From Sphingomonas cremea (lineage in GTDB: Bacteria; Pseudomonadota; Alphaproteobacteria; Sphingomonadales; Sphingomonadaceae), in NCBI RefSeq assembly GCF_021502585.1, contig NZ_JAKFGM010000001.1, positions 1,116,001-1,180,000 on the forward strand: a stretch of 64,000 nucleotides of DNA. The letters run 5' to 3'. Position numbers and translations under genes: made by a program. Under the pieces are notes generated by a model. The model was given only the letters and a program-made list of their open reading frames with translations. It made no database searches and was not told where the DNA came from. Of this stretch, positions 16,913-26,125 are shown piece after piece. The stretch's first letter is position 1, and each line of letters begins with the position of its first letter.

Positions 16913-18499
16913 TCAGCTACCCGTACCCTGCGGCTTCGACACTTCCTCCATGACCCGGTCGAGGTTGAAGCTGCCTGGTTTCATGCGAGGCGGGAACTGG
17001 CGAAAACTCTGTAACCAACGCCCGACATATGCACCGGCGGGCGCGATCATGAACATGCGTTCCATGTACCAGCGCTGATAACCCATCGCATTTTCTTCTT
17101 CGGCGCGCTCGAACGGATCCATCCGCAAATTGGTGATCTTGGGTGCCCGTAACTGGACGAATGGTTCCTGCCAGACCTTCAAGCCTTCGGCCTGCTGCTC
17201 GAGGAATGTGATCTTCCAGTCGTTGAAACGCAGTGCCGCAACGCTTCCGTCGTCGGTCCAGTACAGGAACTCCTGCCGAGGCCATGCGACGTCGGTGCGG
17301 CCTTCGCTCCGCGCCCGCATGGCAGGCGCCAGATCGTAGCCGTCAAGGTGTACCTTGTAATTCCGCTCACCGATCTTCTGGCCGGCCAGCAATGACTGGG
17401 TGGCGTTGGGGTTGCCGGCTGCGGCGACCAGGGTCGGCAGGAAGTCTTCATGGCTGCCAATGTCGTTGACGACGGTGCCCGGCTTGCAGACCCCCGTCCA
17501 GCGAACCATCGCGGGCACGCGATAGCCGCCTTCCCATTGGGTATTCTTCTCGCCTCGGAACATGGTGGTGCCGCCGTCGGGCCAGGTGAATGTCTCGGCG
17601 CCGTTGTCGGTGGTGTAGACGACGATCGTATTCTGATCGACGCCCAACTCCTTCAGTTTGGCCAGCAGCTGCCCAACCATGGCATCATGCTCGACCATGC
17701 CGTCGGCATAGATCCCTTGTCCGGTCCGCCCTTCCGACGCCGGCTTCAGGTGGGTGAAGATGTGCATTCGGGTGGAGTTCCACCAGACGAAGAAGGGTTT
17801 GCCCTCCTGCACGCTCTTTTCCATGAAGCCGAGCGCCGCGCCGGTGACTTCCTCGTCGACCGTTTCCATTCGCTTCTTGGTCAGCGGACCGGTGTCCGTG
17901 ATGGATCCGCCGGCATAGCTGTGGATCACGCCACGCGGTCCGAAATGCTTCTTGAACTCGGGGTTCTTCGGATAGTCGACATTCTCCGGCTCTTCCTCGG
18001 CGTTGAGGTGGTAAAGGTTGCCGAAGAACTCATCGAAGCCGTGGTTGGTCGGCAGCGTTGAATCCGCGTCGCCAAGATGGTTCTTGCCGAACTGGCCGGT
18101 CGCATAGCCCTGCGCCTTCAAAAGTGTCGCGATCGTCGGATCCGCCTCCGTCATGCCTTCCTTCGCGCCTGGCAAACCGACCTTGGTCAGGCCGGTCCGG
18201 ATCGGCGATTGGCCGGTGATGAATGCCGCGCGTCCTGCGGTGCAGCTCTGCTGGGCGTACCAATCCGTGAACAGGCACCCGTCGTTCGCGATGCTGTCGA
18301 TATTGGGCGTACGATAGCCCATCATGCCACGGTTATAGGCGCTGATATTGAAGCCGCCGATGTCGTCGCCCATGATGACGAGGATGTTCGGCCGGGCCGC
18401 CTGCTGTGCCTGGGCCGGCGCGGCTGACAGGGTCCCTGCCGCGACCGGCGTCAACGCCGTCATGGAATAGAACGCCAAGGATCTAAGCTTCGATTTCAT
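16913..18499 (-). CDS. Arylsulfatase (type I, formylglycine-dependent)
   Basis: 528 residues with a signal peptide (about 1-32). NILVIMGDDIGG supplies the metal-binding Asp pair. QQSCTAGRAAF (Cys86, Arg90) matches the C-x-A-x-R motif in which Cys becomes formylglycine. Further family features are GKNHLGD, VVYTTDNGAE and the C-terminal PITNLRMDPFE-like region (PKITNLRMDPFERAEEE). It should hydrolyse sulfate esters in the periplasm. It is divergent from the Crp-family gene at 18574, with a 20-bp dyad-like element between them, so control by that regulator is likely. The activating formylglycine enzyme is not in this window. Confidence 0.93.
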   Translation of the reverse strand: MKSKLRSLAFYSMTALTPVAAGTLSAAPAQAQQAARPNILVIMGDDIGGFNISAYNRGMMGYRTPNIDSIANDGCLFTDWYAQQSCTAGRAAFITGQSPIRTGLTKVGLPGAKEGMTEADPTIATLLKAQGYATGQFGKNHLGDADSTLPTNHGFDEFFGNLYHLNAEEEPENVDYPKNPEFKKHFGPRGVIHSYAGGSITDTGPLTKKRMETVDEEVTGAALGFMEKSVQEGKPFFVWWNSTRMHIFTHLKPASEGRTGQGIYADGMVEHDAMVGQLLAKLKELGVDQNTIVVYTTDNGAETFTWPDGGTTMFRGEKNTQWEGGYRVPAMVRWTGVCKPGTVVNDIGSHEDFLPTLVAAAGNPNATQSLLAGQKIGERNYKVHLDGYDLAPAMRARSEGRTDVAWPRQEFLYWTDDGSVAALRFNDWKITFLEQQAEGLKVWQEPFVQLRAPKITNLRMDPFERAEEENAMGYQRWYMERMFMIAPAGAYVGRWLQSFRQFPPRMKPGSFNLDRVMEEVSKPQGTGS

Positions 18500-18551
18500 C
18501 TGGGTGCCTCCCGCCTGTTCTGACGAGCGTCTAACTTGCTTTCACAACACA

Positions 18552-18571
18552 ATTGTCCAAAACGTCCCAAT
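18552..18571. promoter_or_regulatory. Candidate Crp-family operator shared with 44689-44708
   Basis: On the minus strand it reads ATTGGGAC-N5-GGACAAT. The same 20-bp pattern with the same 5-nt spacer occurs upstream of the second Crp-family gene at 44689-44708. It sits 2 nt before ATG 18574 and about 52 bp before the sulfatase start, so it could control both. Function is inferred from the shared occurrence. Confidence 0.5.
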
Positions 18572-18573
18572 TG

Positions 18574-19314
18574 ATGTCAAACCGCGCGGAATTCCTGATT
18601 GAAGCTTCGGTCAGCTCCTCCCCTGCGGAAGGTGCGGCAATCCTGAAAAGCAGGGGCTGGTTGTCGGACAGGGACAGCGAGTTTCAGGAAGCGCTCTTGG
18701 GAATTTGCCGGTGGCGGCACTTCGAACCCGGAGAAACGTTGATATCCGCTGGCGATATCTGCGCTCCGCTGGTTGGTATTGCATCCGGATCGGCTGCAGT
18801 GGTTACGTCACTAGGCCCTCCAGACACGCCGCTTACCCATATCTGCCATCCCGGCTGGTGGGCCGGCTACGTGCCCTTGATCGCCGGGCGGCCAACGGAC
18901 AACGCTACTGTTGCCCGCACACCGGTTTATGCTGCTGTCGCCACGAAATCGGCAGCCGAAGCTTTGCTAAGTGAAAATCCAGGGCGGTGGAAACACTTCG
19001 CTCGCCTGGCGCTTTATTATGGAGAGGTTGCCGCAAACATCGTCGCTGATCTGCTTATACGGGAAAGTGATAGGCGCTGCGCAGCAACGCTCCTGCGGAT
19101 TGCCGACTGTCGCTTTCAAGGCCAGGCACCAGCGTTTGCTTCGGTCAGCCAAACCGACCTCGCCGCCATTGCAAATCTGTCGCGCAAGACCGCAAATGCT
19201 ATCCTCCGCGACTTTGAATTAAATGGCCTTGTGGCGCGCCATTACAACCAAATTGACATCCTTGATCCTGCATCGCTTCGCCGTGTCGCAGATGGTGAAT
19301 CGGCACCCGTTTAA
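18574..19314 (+). CDS. Crp/Fnr-family transcriptional regulator
   Basis: About 246 residues from ATG 18574; a TTG at 18553 lies inside the operator-like element and is unlikely. The N-terminal part is a cyclic-nucleotide-binding-type beta-barrel (RHFEPGETLISAGD; PLVGIASGSAAVV), without the classic cAMP Arg-Ser pair. The C-terminal winged helix shows VSQTDLAAIANLSRKTANAILRDFE, the DNA-recognition helix. It is a paralogue of the gene at 43941: both share the order WxxHF...YY/ATI...RRC and SRKT. It is divergent from the arylsulfatase gene. The signal sensed is unknown. Confidence 0.85.
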   Translation: MSNRAEFLIEASVSSSPAEGAAILKSRGWLSDRDSEFQEALLGICRWRHFEPGETLISAGDICAPLVGIASGSAAVVTSLGPPDTPLTHICHPGWWAGYVPLIAGRPTDNATVARTPVYAAVATKSAAEALLSENPGRWKHFARLALYYGEVAANIVADLLIRESDRRCAATLLRIADCRFQGQAPAFASVSQTDLAAIANLSRKTANAILRDFELNGLVARHYNQIDILDPASLRRVADGESAPV

Positions 19315-19439
19315 TGCCGCCTCGCGCATAAACAATTGAATTACCGTAATTGATCGACAGCGGGCATAAATTACACATGCTGTGCTTAGGACCGTTTCGG
19401 GATTATACATTGCAGCGCTCGGGTTGCGGGAGAAGCGCC

Positions 19440-19622
19440 GTGAAAAAGTATATCGCGCGGGAAAACATCAAACGCTTCCGGCAACAGTTGGAGACCTGTG
19501 CGGACGAGCGCCAAAGAGCTACCTTGACGCAGCTGCTGGCCCAGGAAGAGGCGCTCCTTGCAGAAATCGAAGCCGAGAGCCCGATCTCGCCCGAACCTCC
19601 GACACACGGATCCACCAACTAG
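19440..19622 (+). CDS. Small alpha-helical protein (VKKYIARENIKRF type)
   Basis: 60 residues from GTG 19440, which has a GGGAGAAG ribosome-binding site. The sequence VKKYIARENIKRFRQQLE then DERQRATLTQLLAQEE is highly helical. I recall it as a small conserved protein in many sphingomonads and rhizobia, of unknown role. A longer frame from 19350 starts in non-coding-looking sequence. Cytoplasmic, with one cysteine. The tail after EIEAE is proline-rich. Confidence 0.6.
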   Translation: MKKYIARENIKRFRQQLETCADERQRATLTQLLAQEEALLAEIEAESPISPEPPTHGSTN

Positions 19623-19727
19623 CAGACTGGGCCCTGGATAACCGGCGATAGGGCATGCATGCCTGCTACCGTGAATCGACATTGCTCGCCGACGCGCTAG
19701 TCTGCCCCGGTAATTGGGGGAGGTCGC

Positions 19728-21128
19728 ATGCCACAATTTCTTCGCTTTGCGGTCGGCGCTGCACTTGCCGCGACAACCGTCTCATTGGCCGCGCAGCAGA
19801 ACGCGGACCAGGTCCAATCGCGGCAGATTTTCGCAAAGGTGGTCGAGTTCAGGACGTCGCAGGGCAACGCCCAGGTGCCGGCAATGGCCAATTACCTTGA
19901 AGCCATGTTGCGCGATGCCGGCATTGCTTCCGACAACATCGCCAAGCTGCCGAAGGGCGAAACCGTCGGCATGCTGGTGCGCATCCCGGGCACCGACCGC
20001 AACGCGAAGCCCATACTGTTTTCGGCCCATATGGACGTGGTCGATGCGCGGCCTGAGGACTGGAAGCGTGACCCGTACAAGCTGATTGAAGAGAATGGCT
20101 ATTTTTATGGCCGGGGAACGCTCGACAACAAGGCGGGCGTCGTCGCGCTCATGTCCACCATCCTTCGCCTGCACAAGGAAGGCGTGAAGCCGCGCAGGAC
20201 CCTTGTCTTCGCCTTTGTTGGCGATGAAGAAACGGGGCTCGACGAGGCTGACGGCACGACGCGCCAGATCGCCGCTCATCCATGGGTGAAAGACGCCGAA
20301 TATGCGATCAACACGGACGCCGGCGGCGGTATTCTGGCCCCCGACGGCAAGCCCATTATCTACCTCGTGCAGGGTGCCGAGAAGACCTTTGCGACGTTCC
20401 AGCTGACGGCAACCAATCCCGGCGGCCACAGCTCGCGCCCGCGCGCCGACAACGCGATCTACGACCTCGCAAAGGCGGTTACGCGGGTCGGCGAGTACCG
20501 CTTCCCGGTCATGTCGAACGAGCTAACGCGCGCCTATTTGGGCGCCGTCGGCAAAGTCACTCCGGGGCCGGCGGGCGAAGCGCTGAGGCGTTTTGCCGCC
20601 AATCCGGCGGACAGTGCCGCCGCTGATGCAATCTGGGGTGACCCCGAATTCGTCGGCACGACGCGCACGACTTGCGTCGCCACCATGCTCAGCGCCGGGC
20701 ATGCGGAAAACGCGCTGCCGCAGAAGGCGACCGCCACGGTCAACTGCCGCATATTTCCGGGAGTTACGGTCGACGACGTTCGCCAGCAGCTGAGCAATGT
20801 CGTCGCAGACCCGAAGATCGCGGTGACGGTCGTGGGCGCACCCTTTGCTAGCCCGGTTTCGGAGCTGCGTCCCGACATCGAACGCGCGATCGCCCAGTCC
20901 ATTCACAAACCATATCCGGGCGTTGCCCTCTCTCCCTATCTGGAGTCGGGCGGCACGGACGGCATGGTTTATCGAACCGTCGGCATTCCGACCTGGGCTT
21001 CGTCGGGCGTATTCATCAAGCCGGACGAGATGTTCGCACACGGCCTCGACGAGCGGATCCCCGCCAAGAGCTTCTATGACGGAATTGAGCACATCTACGA
21101 TCTCGCCCGGACGCTCGGCGGCGCCTAG
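19728..21128 (+). CDS. Secreted M20 family metallopeptidase
   Basis: 466 residues with a signal peptide (AVGAALAATTVSLAAQQ). It shows the M20 zinc-site order: PILFSAHMDVVDA (His, Asp), YGRGTLDNKAGV (bridging Asp), FVGDEETGLDE (catalytic Glu plus ligand), INTDAGGG, and a C-terminal His region (MFAHGLDERIP). A dimerisation insert lies between (NPGGHSSRPRADNAI). It probably removes residues from short peptides in the periplasm. It is convergent with the LysR gene, with a 2-bp gap. Confidence 0.92.
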   Translation: MPQFLRFAVGAALAATTVSLAAQQNADQVQSRQIFAKVVEFRTSQGNAQVPAMANYLEAMLRDAGIASDNIAKLPKGETVGMLVRIPGTDRNAKPILFSAHMDVVDARPEDWKRDPYKLIEENGYFYGRGTLDNKAGVVALMSTILRLHKEGVKPRRTLVFAFVGDEETGLDEADGTTRQIAAHPWVKDAEYAINTDAGGGILAPDGKPIIYLVQGAEKTFATFQLTATNPGGHSSRPRADNAIYDLAKAVTRVGEYRFPVMSNELTRAYLGAVGKVTPGPAGEALRRFAANPADSAAADAIWGDPEFVGTTRTTCVATMLSAGHAENALPQKATATVNCRIFPGVTVDDVRQQLSNVVADPKIAVTVVGAPFASPVSELRPDIERAIAQSIHKPYPGVALSPYLESGGTDGMVYRTVGIPTWASSGVFIKPDEMFAHGLDERIPAKSFYDGIEHIYDLARTLGGA

Positions 21129-21130
21129 TT

Positions 21131-22087
21131 TCAGCGCTCGGCATAATCGAACGAGCTGAGGGCGCGGGCCTCGTTCGCGAGCCTCGAGAAAATCGACCTC
21201 AGCCGCGGGGCTGCGAAGTCGAGGAAGGCCCTGACTTTCGGTACGGAAACGCGACCCTTCGGGGTAAGGAGGTGGACCGGAAGGGCCGGATATTCGGCGC
21301 TCGCCATCACCACCTTGAGCTCGCCATTCTTGACCGCTTCGGCGACGTGATAGGAATAGAGGCGGGTGAGGCCCCTCCCCCGGATTGCCGAAGCCATTGC
21401 CGCCCGAACACTATTCACCGTCAGGCGGGGCGTAAACGAAACCGTCCGCGGGATGGTCGAGCCTGCCGGCGGCGCGAAGCTCCAGCTGTCCAGGCCGAAG
21501 TTGGTAAAGGCGATGATTTCGTGCCCCGCGAGGTCGGCGGGTTCGACGATCGGCAGCCGGCTCGCGAGATATTCGGGGGAGGCGACCACGACGCGGCGCA
21601 CGTCGCTGCCGACCTTCGTGGCGATCAGCGATGAATCCGGCAGCTGGGCGACGCGCAGCGCAACGTCCACGCCTTCCTCGACCAGGTTGACCGTCCGGTC
21701 GAGCAGCAGAAGCCGGGCCGAGACCATCGGGTAGGCGTCGAGAAATTCATCGACGATCGGCCGCAATATGTCCTCGCCGCCGATCGGCGGAGCCGACAAT
21801 GTCAGCAGTCCCCTTGGCGCCGACTTCTCTCCGACGGCCAGGATTTCCGCCTCTTCCAGCTCGGTCAGGATTCGGCGGCATGCCACGGCATAGCGTTCGC
21901 CCGCCTCGCTTAGCCGGATCGAGCGGGTCGTTCGATGGAGCAGCTCGACCCCGACATGGGCTTCGAGGAAGGCGATCGCGCGACTGACCGCGGCCGGCGA
22001 CCGCTTGAGCAGCCTTCCCGCTCCGGCGAGGCTTCCCTCGTCGAGCGCGGCGATGAACACCTTCATTGCATCGATACGGTCCACCAC
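21131..22087 (-). CDS. LysR-family transcriptional regulator
   Basis: 318 residues. The N-terminal winged helix reads AMKVFIAALDEGSLAGAGRLLKR, then SPAAVSRAIAFLEAHVGVELLHRTTRSIRL. The C-terminal substrate-binding domain covers about residues 90-300. Starts at GTG 22087 or 22084, giving the usual DRIDAMKVF N-terminus. It is divergent from the SDR-tautomerase pair (133-bp gap), the normal layout for a LysR regulator controlling the neighbouring operon; the inducer is unknown. Confidence 0.92.
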   Translation of the reverse strand: MVDRIDAMKVFIAALDEGSLAGAGRLLKRSPAAVSRAIAFLEAHVGVELLHRTTRSIRLSEAGERYAVACRRILTELEEAEILAVGEKSAPRGLLTLSAPPIGGEDILRPIVDEFLDAYPMVSARLLLLDRTVNLVEEGVDVALRVAQLPDSSLIATKVGSDVRRVVVASPEYLASRLPIVEPADLAGHEIIAFTNFGLDSWSFAPPAGSTIPRTVSFTPRLTVNSVRAAMASAIRGRGLTRLYSYHVAEAVKNGELKVVMASAEYPALPVHLLTPKGRVSVPKVRAFLDFAAPRLRSIFSRLANEARALSSFDYAER

Positions 22088-22220
22088 CCCTTCATAACTA
22101 TTATTGCGAAAATCGGAAGAGTGCCTGCCTCACGTCGGCTATTCGCACGCCACATGGCGTCAATTAGATAGGCCAGGCGGCGCAATCGGGCGCCTGATCA
22201 ATTAATCGTCGAGGTGCAAA

Positions 22221-22931
22221 ATGAATGATTTACGCAAGGTCGCCGTCGTTACCGGCGCGTCGCAGGGTATCGGCGCGGGCATCGTCGAAGCCTTCCTGGA
22301 ACGCGGCTACCGCGTTGTCGCCACGTCTCGTTCGATCAAGCCTTCCGACAACCCCGATGTCCTGGCCGTTGCCGGCGACATTGGCGATCCGGCCACCGGG
22401 CCCAAGGTGATCGAAGCGGCGCAAAAGGCATTCGGCCGCATCGATACGCTGGTGAACAATGCCGGCATCTTCATCGCCAGCCCATTCACTAGCTATACGG
22501 CCGAACAATATGCCGACGTCGTGTCGACCAACCTGAACGGCTTCTTCTACACGACCCAGGCGGCGATCGCCGCGATGGAAAAGCAGGGCAGCGGCCATAT
22601 CGTCAGCATCACCACCACGCTGGTCGACAACCCCACTTCGCAGGTCCCCTCGGTTCTCGCCTCCCTCACAAAGGGCGGAATTGCGGCGGCGACCAAGAAC
22701 CTGGCGGTCGAATATGCCACCCGCGGAATTCGCGTGAACGCCGTGTCGCCGGGCATCATCAAGACGCCGATGCATTCCCCCGAAACGCATGAGTTCCTGG
22801 CGACTTTGCATCCGGTCGGCCGGCTGGGCGAGGTCTCCGATGTGGTCGATGCAATCCTTTACCTCGACCACGCTCCTTTCGTGACGGGCGAGATACTGCA
22901 CGTCGACGGCGGCCAGGTCGCCGGTCACTAA
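22221..22931 (+). CDS. SDR family oxidoreductase lacking the usual catalytic Tyr
   Basis: 236 residues with a Rossmann fold: VVTGASQGIGAGI for the dinucleotide, LVNNAGIF, and the C-terminal PGIIKTPMH and VTGEILHVDGG. In classical SDRs the active site is YxxxK. Here the matching region reads PSVLASLTKGGIAAATKN, so the Lys is present but Ala stands at the Tyr position. The Ser region (HIVSITTTL) is also atypical. This suggests a divergent catalytic mechanism or a different role. It forms an operon with the tautomerase gene and faces a LysR gene. Confidence 0.88.
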   Translation: MNDLRKVAVVTGASQGIGAGIVEAFLERGYRVVATSRSIKPSDNPDVLAVAGDIGDPATGPKVIEAAQKAFGRIDTLVNNAGIFIASPFTSYTAEQYADVVSTNLNGFFYTTQAAIAAMEKQGSGHIVSITTTLVDNPTSQVPSVLASLTKGGIAAATKNLAVEYATRGIRVNAVSPGIIKTPMHSPETHEFLATLHPVGRLGEVSDVVDAILYLDHAPFVTGEILHVDGGQVAGH

Positions 22932-22957
22932 GCGCTTGAATTTGAAGGAGTGAGACC

Positions 22958-23194
22958 ATGCCGATGGTAACCGTTCAGGTGACGCGGGAGGGCAATTTGC
23001 CTGGCGTCGATCGGGTGACCGCCGACCAGAAGGCCGCGATCTATAAGGGGATCAGCCAGCTATTGCTCGACGTGCTCGACAAGCAGGTCGACCGGACCTG
23101 GGTGATCTTCCAGGAAGTCGAACTAGAAGACTGGTCCCAAGGCGGCCTGCCGCTACCGGAATATCGAAAGCAGCAGGCATCGAAGGCCAGCTAA
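22958..23194 (+). CDS. 4-oxalocrotonate tautomerase family protein
   Basis: 78 residues beginning MPMVTVQVTREG. After Met removal Pro1 would be the catalytic base, as in the tautomerase superfamily. The rest follows the beta-alpha-beta fold with VTADQKAAIYKGISQLLLDV and RTWVIFQEVELEDW. It follows the SDR gene after 26 bp with a GAAGGAG-type ribosome-binding site, so the two are co-transcribed under the LysR gene. Substrate unknown. Confidence 0.85.
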   Translation: MPMVTVQVTREGNLPGVDRVTADQKAAIYKGISQLLLDVLDKQVDRTWVIFQEVELEDWSQGGLPLPEYRKQQASKAS

Positions 23195-23257
23195 TTCAGC
23201 TATTGGCGCCCAGGCCCTCATGGCTTGGGCGCCAATTTCCGCTTTGGGTGGGACCCC

Positions 23258-23292
23258 CTAATGTCCTCAGTGGGTCGAAATCTGCCGTTACG
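23258..23292. repeat. Intergenic hairpin repeat, copy 1
   Basis: Copy of a short imperfect palindrome with the core CTAATGTCC-N-TGGGTCGAAA...GCCGTTACG. Related copies lie at 26126, 28285, 28789, 59515 and 61109, and weaker ones elsewhere. It sits in the gap after the tautomerase gene. Confidence 0.55.
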
Positions 23293-23384
23293 CTCGGCGA
23301 GCAGGGGCACATTTCGACAGGCAGTTTAGACTTGATCCATGTTATAAGCGCACGTGCCGAGTCTCTCGTTGGAAGGAGAGATTT

Positions 23385-24473
23385 ATGTCTCAGGACACCT
23401 TAGAACGCCCAACGTCCGCGCCGGCGACCACGCGCGCGGATGAGTTGCTTCTGGAACGGCTCCAGGCCATCCACCAGCGCAGTCGTGAAACGGAGTGGCG
23501 CAAGACGACCGACCAGCTCGACGCCTTGCGCGGAGAGTTTGCGGCGGAACAGCGCGAGATCCTCTCGCCCGAAGTGCGCGAGAAGATTCGGGGAAGCATC
23601 GTGCGCGGCGGAGATCCGCGTGGACCGGGCCAGCGATTCCAGTCGCTCGCCAAGGCACGCGAATATGGCGTCGACCTGATCCGGCTGAAAAGCCTTCACG
23701 AAAGGCTCCACGGCAGGTTCAACGAGATCGTGAAGGGCCACACCGCCTTCAACATTCACGAAAATGTCGTTGGAAGCCTGGCCGACGTGCTGGAACTGCC
23801 GCCGATCCTTTTCTTCCCCCCGGATCCCGACAAGGAAAAGCTGTTCTTCCCAGCCTATGATGGATCGTGGGACCGGTTCGAACAGAACCAGGCTTCCGGC
23901 GACGGGACGGTCACGGAGAATTTCTCCTACCTCGACGGCAGCATGGCGCGGTTCGGCGCGCGGCTCTCGGCGCATAACCATGACGCCGGAGACATCGACC
24001 TCATCTGCGCCTATCGCGAGGGCGGCTACCTCGTGCCGTTCAAGACGCTCAAGGCCGGCATCCTGCAGGTCAAGGCCGACCTCACCGCATTGCTTTGCCG
24101 GCACCACGTGTCGACCTACGACGAATGGGGCTGGTCCGACTTCCACGCGACCACGCGTGGGCGCCTGATCGCGGCGGTGTTCTGGAATTGGGAAGACAAT
24201 GACCCAGCGAACGAGGTCAGCCAGGACTGGTTCGTCGCGGGGCTGGATTGCTCCGGTGACGGGGAAAGCTTCCCGGGCACAAGCGTCCAGGCCACACCGG
24301 GCGAGCGTCGCATCGTAAACCTGTTCACGAGCATGGCCTTCCCGGCGGGGCAGAATCTATGGGTCTATGTCGGCCTGTCCGACCGGATCTACTCGTGGAT
24401 AAACGACGTCAGCATCGACATTTCGATCGATTCAGCCTGGGTGCTGAACTCCATCGCTATCCGATCGCTCTGA
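23385..24473 (+). CDS. Conserved hypothetical protein
   Basis: 362 residues without signal peptide or membrane segment. The first 110 residues are helical and highly charged (LERLQAIHQRSRETEWRKTT). The C-terminal part is rich in aromatic and acidic residues and beta-strand-like (AVFWNWEDNDPANEVSQDWF; LWVYVGLSDRIYSWINDV). A GGAAGGAGAG ribosome-binding site precedes the ATG. I do not recognise the family. It could be a structural or secreted beta-sandwich protein exported by a non-Sec route. A hairpin follows the gene. Confidence 0.65.
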   Translation: MSQDTLERPTSAPATTRADELLLERLQAIHQRSRETEWRKTTDQLDALRGEFAAEQREILSPEVREKIRGSIVRGGDPRGPGQRFQSLAKAREYGVDLIRLKSLHERLHGRFNEIVKGHTAFNIHENVVGSLADVLELPPILFFPPDPDKEKLFFPAYDGSWDRFEQNQASGDGTVTENFSYLDGSMARFGARLSAHNHDAGDIDLICAYREGGYLVPFKTLKAGILQVKADLTALLCRHHVSTYDEWGWSDFHATTRGRLIAAVFWNWEDNDPANEVSQDWFVAGLDCSGDGESFPGTSVQATPGERRIVNLFTSMAFPAGQNLWVYVGLSDRIYSWINDVSIDISIDSAWVLNSIAIRSL

Positions 24474-24481
24474 ATATCGGC

Positions 24482-24522
24482 GGCCGGATCGGTGCATCAT
24501 GCTCGGTACAACCGATCCGGCC
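24482..24522 (+). terminator. Terminator-like hairpin
   Basis: A 12-bp stem (ggccggatcggt at 24482-24493 pairing with accgatccggcc at 24511-24522) follows the stop codon at 24473. The downstream tract (ataatttataa) is AT-rich but not a pure U-run. Confidence 0.6.
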
Positions 24523-24593
24523 GGCCATAATTTATAACTGCCCTCTAACGTCCCCTTTGGGCGGAAAGCGGAAGCGGGCCCCTCCCTTAAGTC

Positions 24594-26018
24594 TCAGCGC
24601 GCGGCTGTCGCTTTCGCGTCGGCCAGGAGCTTGTCGAGCGCAGCGCGATCCAGCCATTGTCCGTGGAGCATGACACCGCGGATGGCACGCGTGGCTTTTA
24701 CGTCATTGAGAGGATTGGCGTCGAGAACGAGGATGTCCGCGGCTTTTCCATCGGCCAGCCCGCCGTACCGGTCACTATGCCCCAGGAAAGCGGGGCCGGT
24801 GATAGTCGCGGTGACCAGCGCCTGCTGGGGCGTCAGCCCGGCCTCCACATAGCGTTCCAGCTCTTCGTGGAGGCCTTCGCCGGGATAGTTGAAGCTATTG
24901 AGATAGCCGGCATCGGTTCCTGCGAGGATGGGGATGCCGGCGTCACGAAGCATCGGCAGCACTTTAAGGCTAAGCTCATACTCCCGGTGTCTCGCCTCGA
25001 CTTGGGCCGAAGTCGCCTTCGCGGCTCGTTCGACCCGCCATTGGTAGGTCTTGCGCAAACCCGGTCCGACGTAGGCAAGGGCGGCATCGCCCGAGTGATC
25101 CTCCCGGTCGAGATAGGCAAGAATCCGGCTCATGTTGAGCGTGGGCGTGACGTAAACGCCTAGTGCCGCCAGCCGCCGATATTCCTCGACGGCATAGTTG
25201 GGATCGAAGGTCTCGACGAACTTGTCGGAGGCCTCGCCATAGTTCAGCTTCTTGGCTGCAAAGTCGGCACCGATGGACGCTTCCTGGGGCGAGCCTGCTT
25301 TGATCAGATAATCTAGGTGTTCGACCGAGTTGAGCCCGGCCGTGGCGGCTTGCTCAATGGTCAGGGCATAGGGCGTATGCGCCGAGGTCTTGAGGCCGCG
25401 CGATTTGGCGGCCTTCACTGCATACAGGAATATCTCGGGCTTCAACGTGTTGTCGGTAATTTTGACGAAGTCGACTTTCATTGCCTGCAGGCGATCCAGC
25501 GCTGCATCGACCTCGGCGGGCGTTCCCACCTCAATTGTACCCTTCCAGATCGGCTTGTAGCCCTCGAGCTTCGGCCCGGACGTGTAGATCGTAGGCCCAA
25601 GCAGCCGGCCCTCGGCCACCCCGGACCGCCATTCCAGAACCGAGGCGCTGATATCCTCCGCGCAATCGCGGACCGTGGTGACTCCAAAAGCCACATAGAG
25701 CGGCAGGAGGGCCTTATTCTCTCCGATTAACTCTTCGCCGCCGAAATGAACGTGCATGTCCCACAGGCCGGGCATGACGAACTTGCCGGCCGCATCGATT
25801 GTGCGCGGTGCGGCAAACTTGCGGGCCAGGGAACGATCCGGGCCAACAGCGCGAATTGTGTCTCCCTCGATCGCAATCGCCTGATCTGGAATGATACGGG
25901 CGTGCTCGACATCCACGACGGCTGCATGGCGAATGAGCACGTCGGCCCTCTCACGTGCCGTCGCCTGATACGGCATGAGGAATACAGCCGCGCACAATGC
26001 AATGCGGGTGATTTTCAC
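24594..26018 (-). CDS. Secreted amidohydrolase family protein
   Basis: 474 residues from GTG 26018, which has a GGGACGAAG ribosome-binding site and opens a clean signal peptide (LCAAVFLMPYQATA). The metal-site order of imidazolonepropionase-like amidohydrolases is complete: MPGLWDMHVHFGG (HxH), VDFVKITDN (metal Lys), SAHTPY and SVEHLDY (His ligands), and GTDAGY (Asp). The C-terminus shows DGKAADILVLDANPL. It probably cleaves amide or peptide bonds in the periplasm. It is divergent from the M28 peptidase gene. Confidence 0.9.
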   Translation of the reverse strand: MKITRIALCAAVFLMPYQATARERADVLIRHAAVVDVEHARIIPDQAIAIEGDTIRAVGPDRSLARKFAAPRTIDAAGKFVMPGLWDMHVHFGGEELIGENKALLPLYVAFGVTTVRDCAEDISASVLEWRSGVAEGRLLGPTIYTSGPKLEGYKPIWKGTIEVGTPAEVDAALDRLQAMKVDFVKITDNTLKPEIFLYAVKAAKSRGLKTSAHTPYALTIEQAATAGLNSVEHLDYLIKAGSPQEASIGADFAAKKLNYGEASDKFVETFDPNYAVEEYRRLAALGVYVTPTLNMSRILAYLDREDHSGDAALAYVGPGLRKTYQWRVERAAKATSAQVEARHREYELSLKVLPMLRDAGIPILAGTDAGYLNSFNYPGEGLHEELERYVEAGLTPQQALVTATITGPAFLGHSDRYGGLADGKAADILVLDANPLNDVKATRAIRGVMLHGQWLDRAALDKLLADAKATAAR

Positions 26019-26125
26019 CTTCGTCCCTTCTTTGATCCGGCAGTCGCCGCCAAGGTTCGCGGATAGTCCGGCGCGCAATCATGCGCAAACGCGCTTGGCC
26101 AAAAGCTTGGCATTCGAGGACAAAC

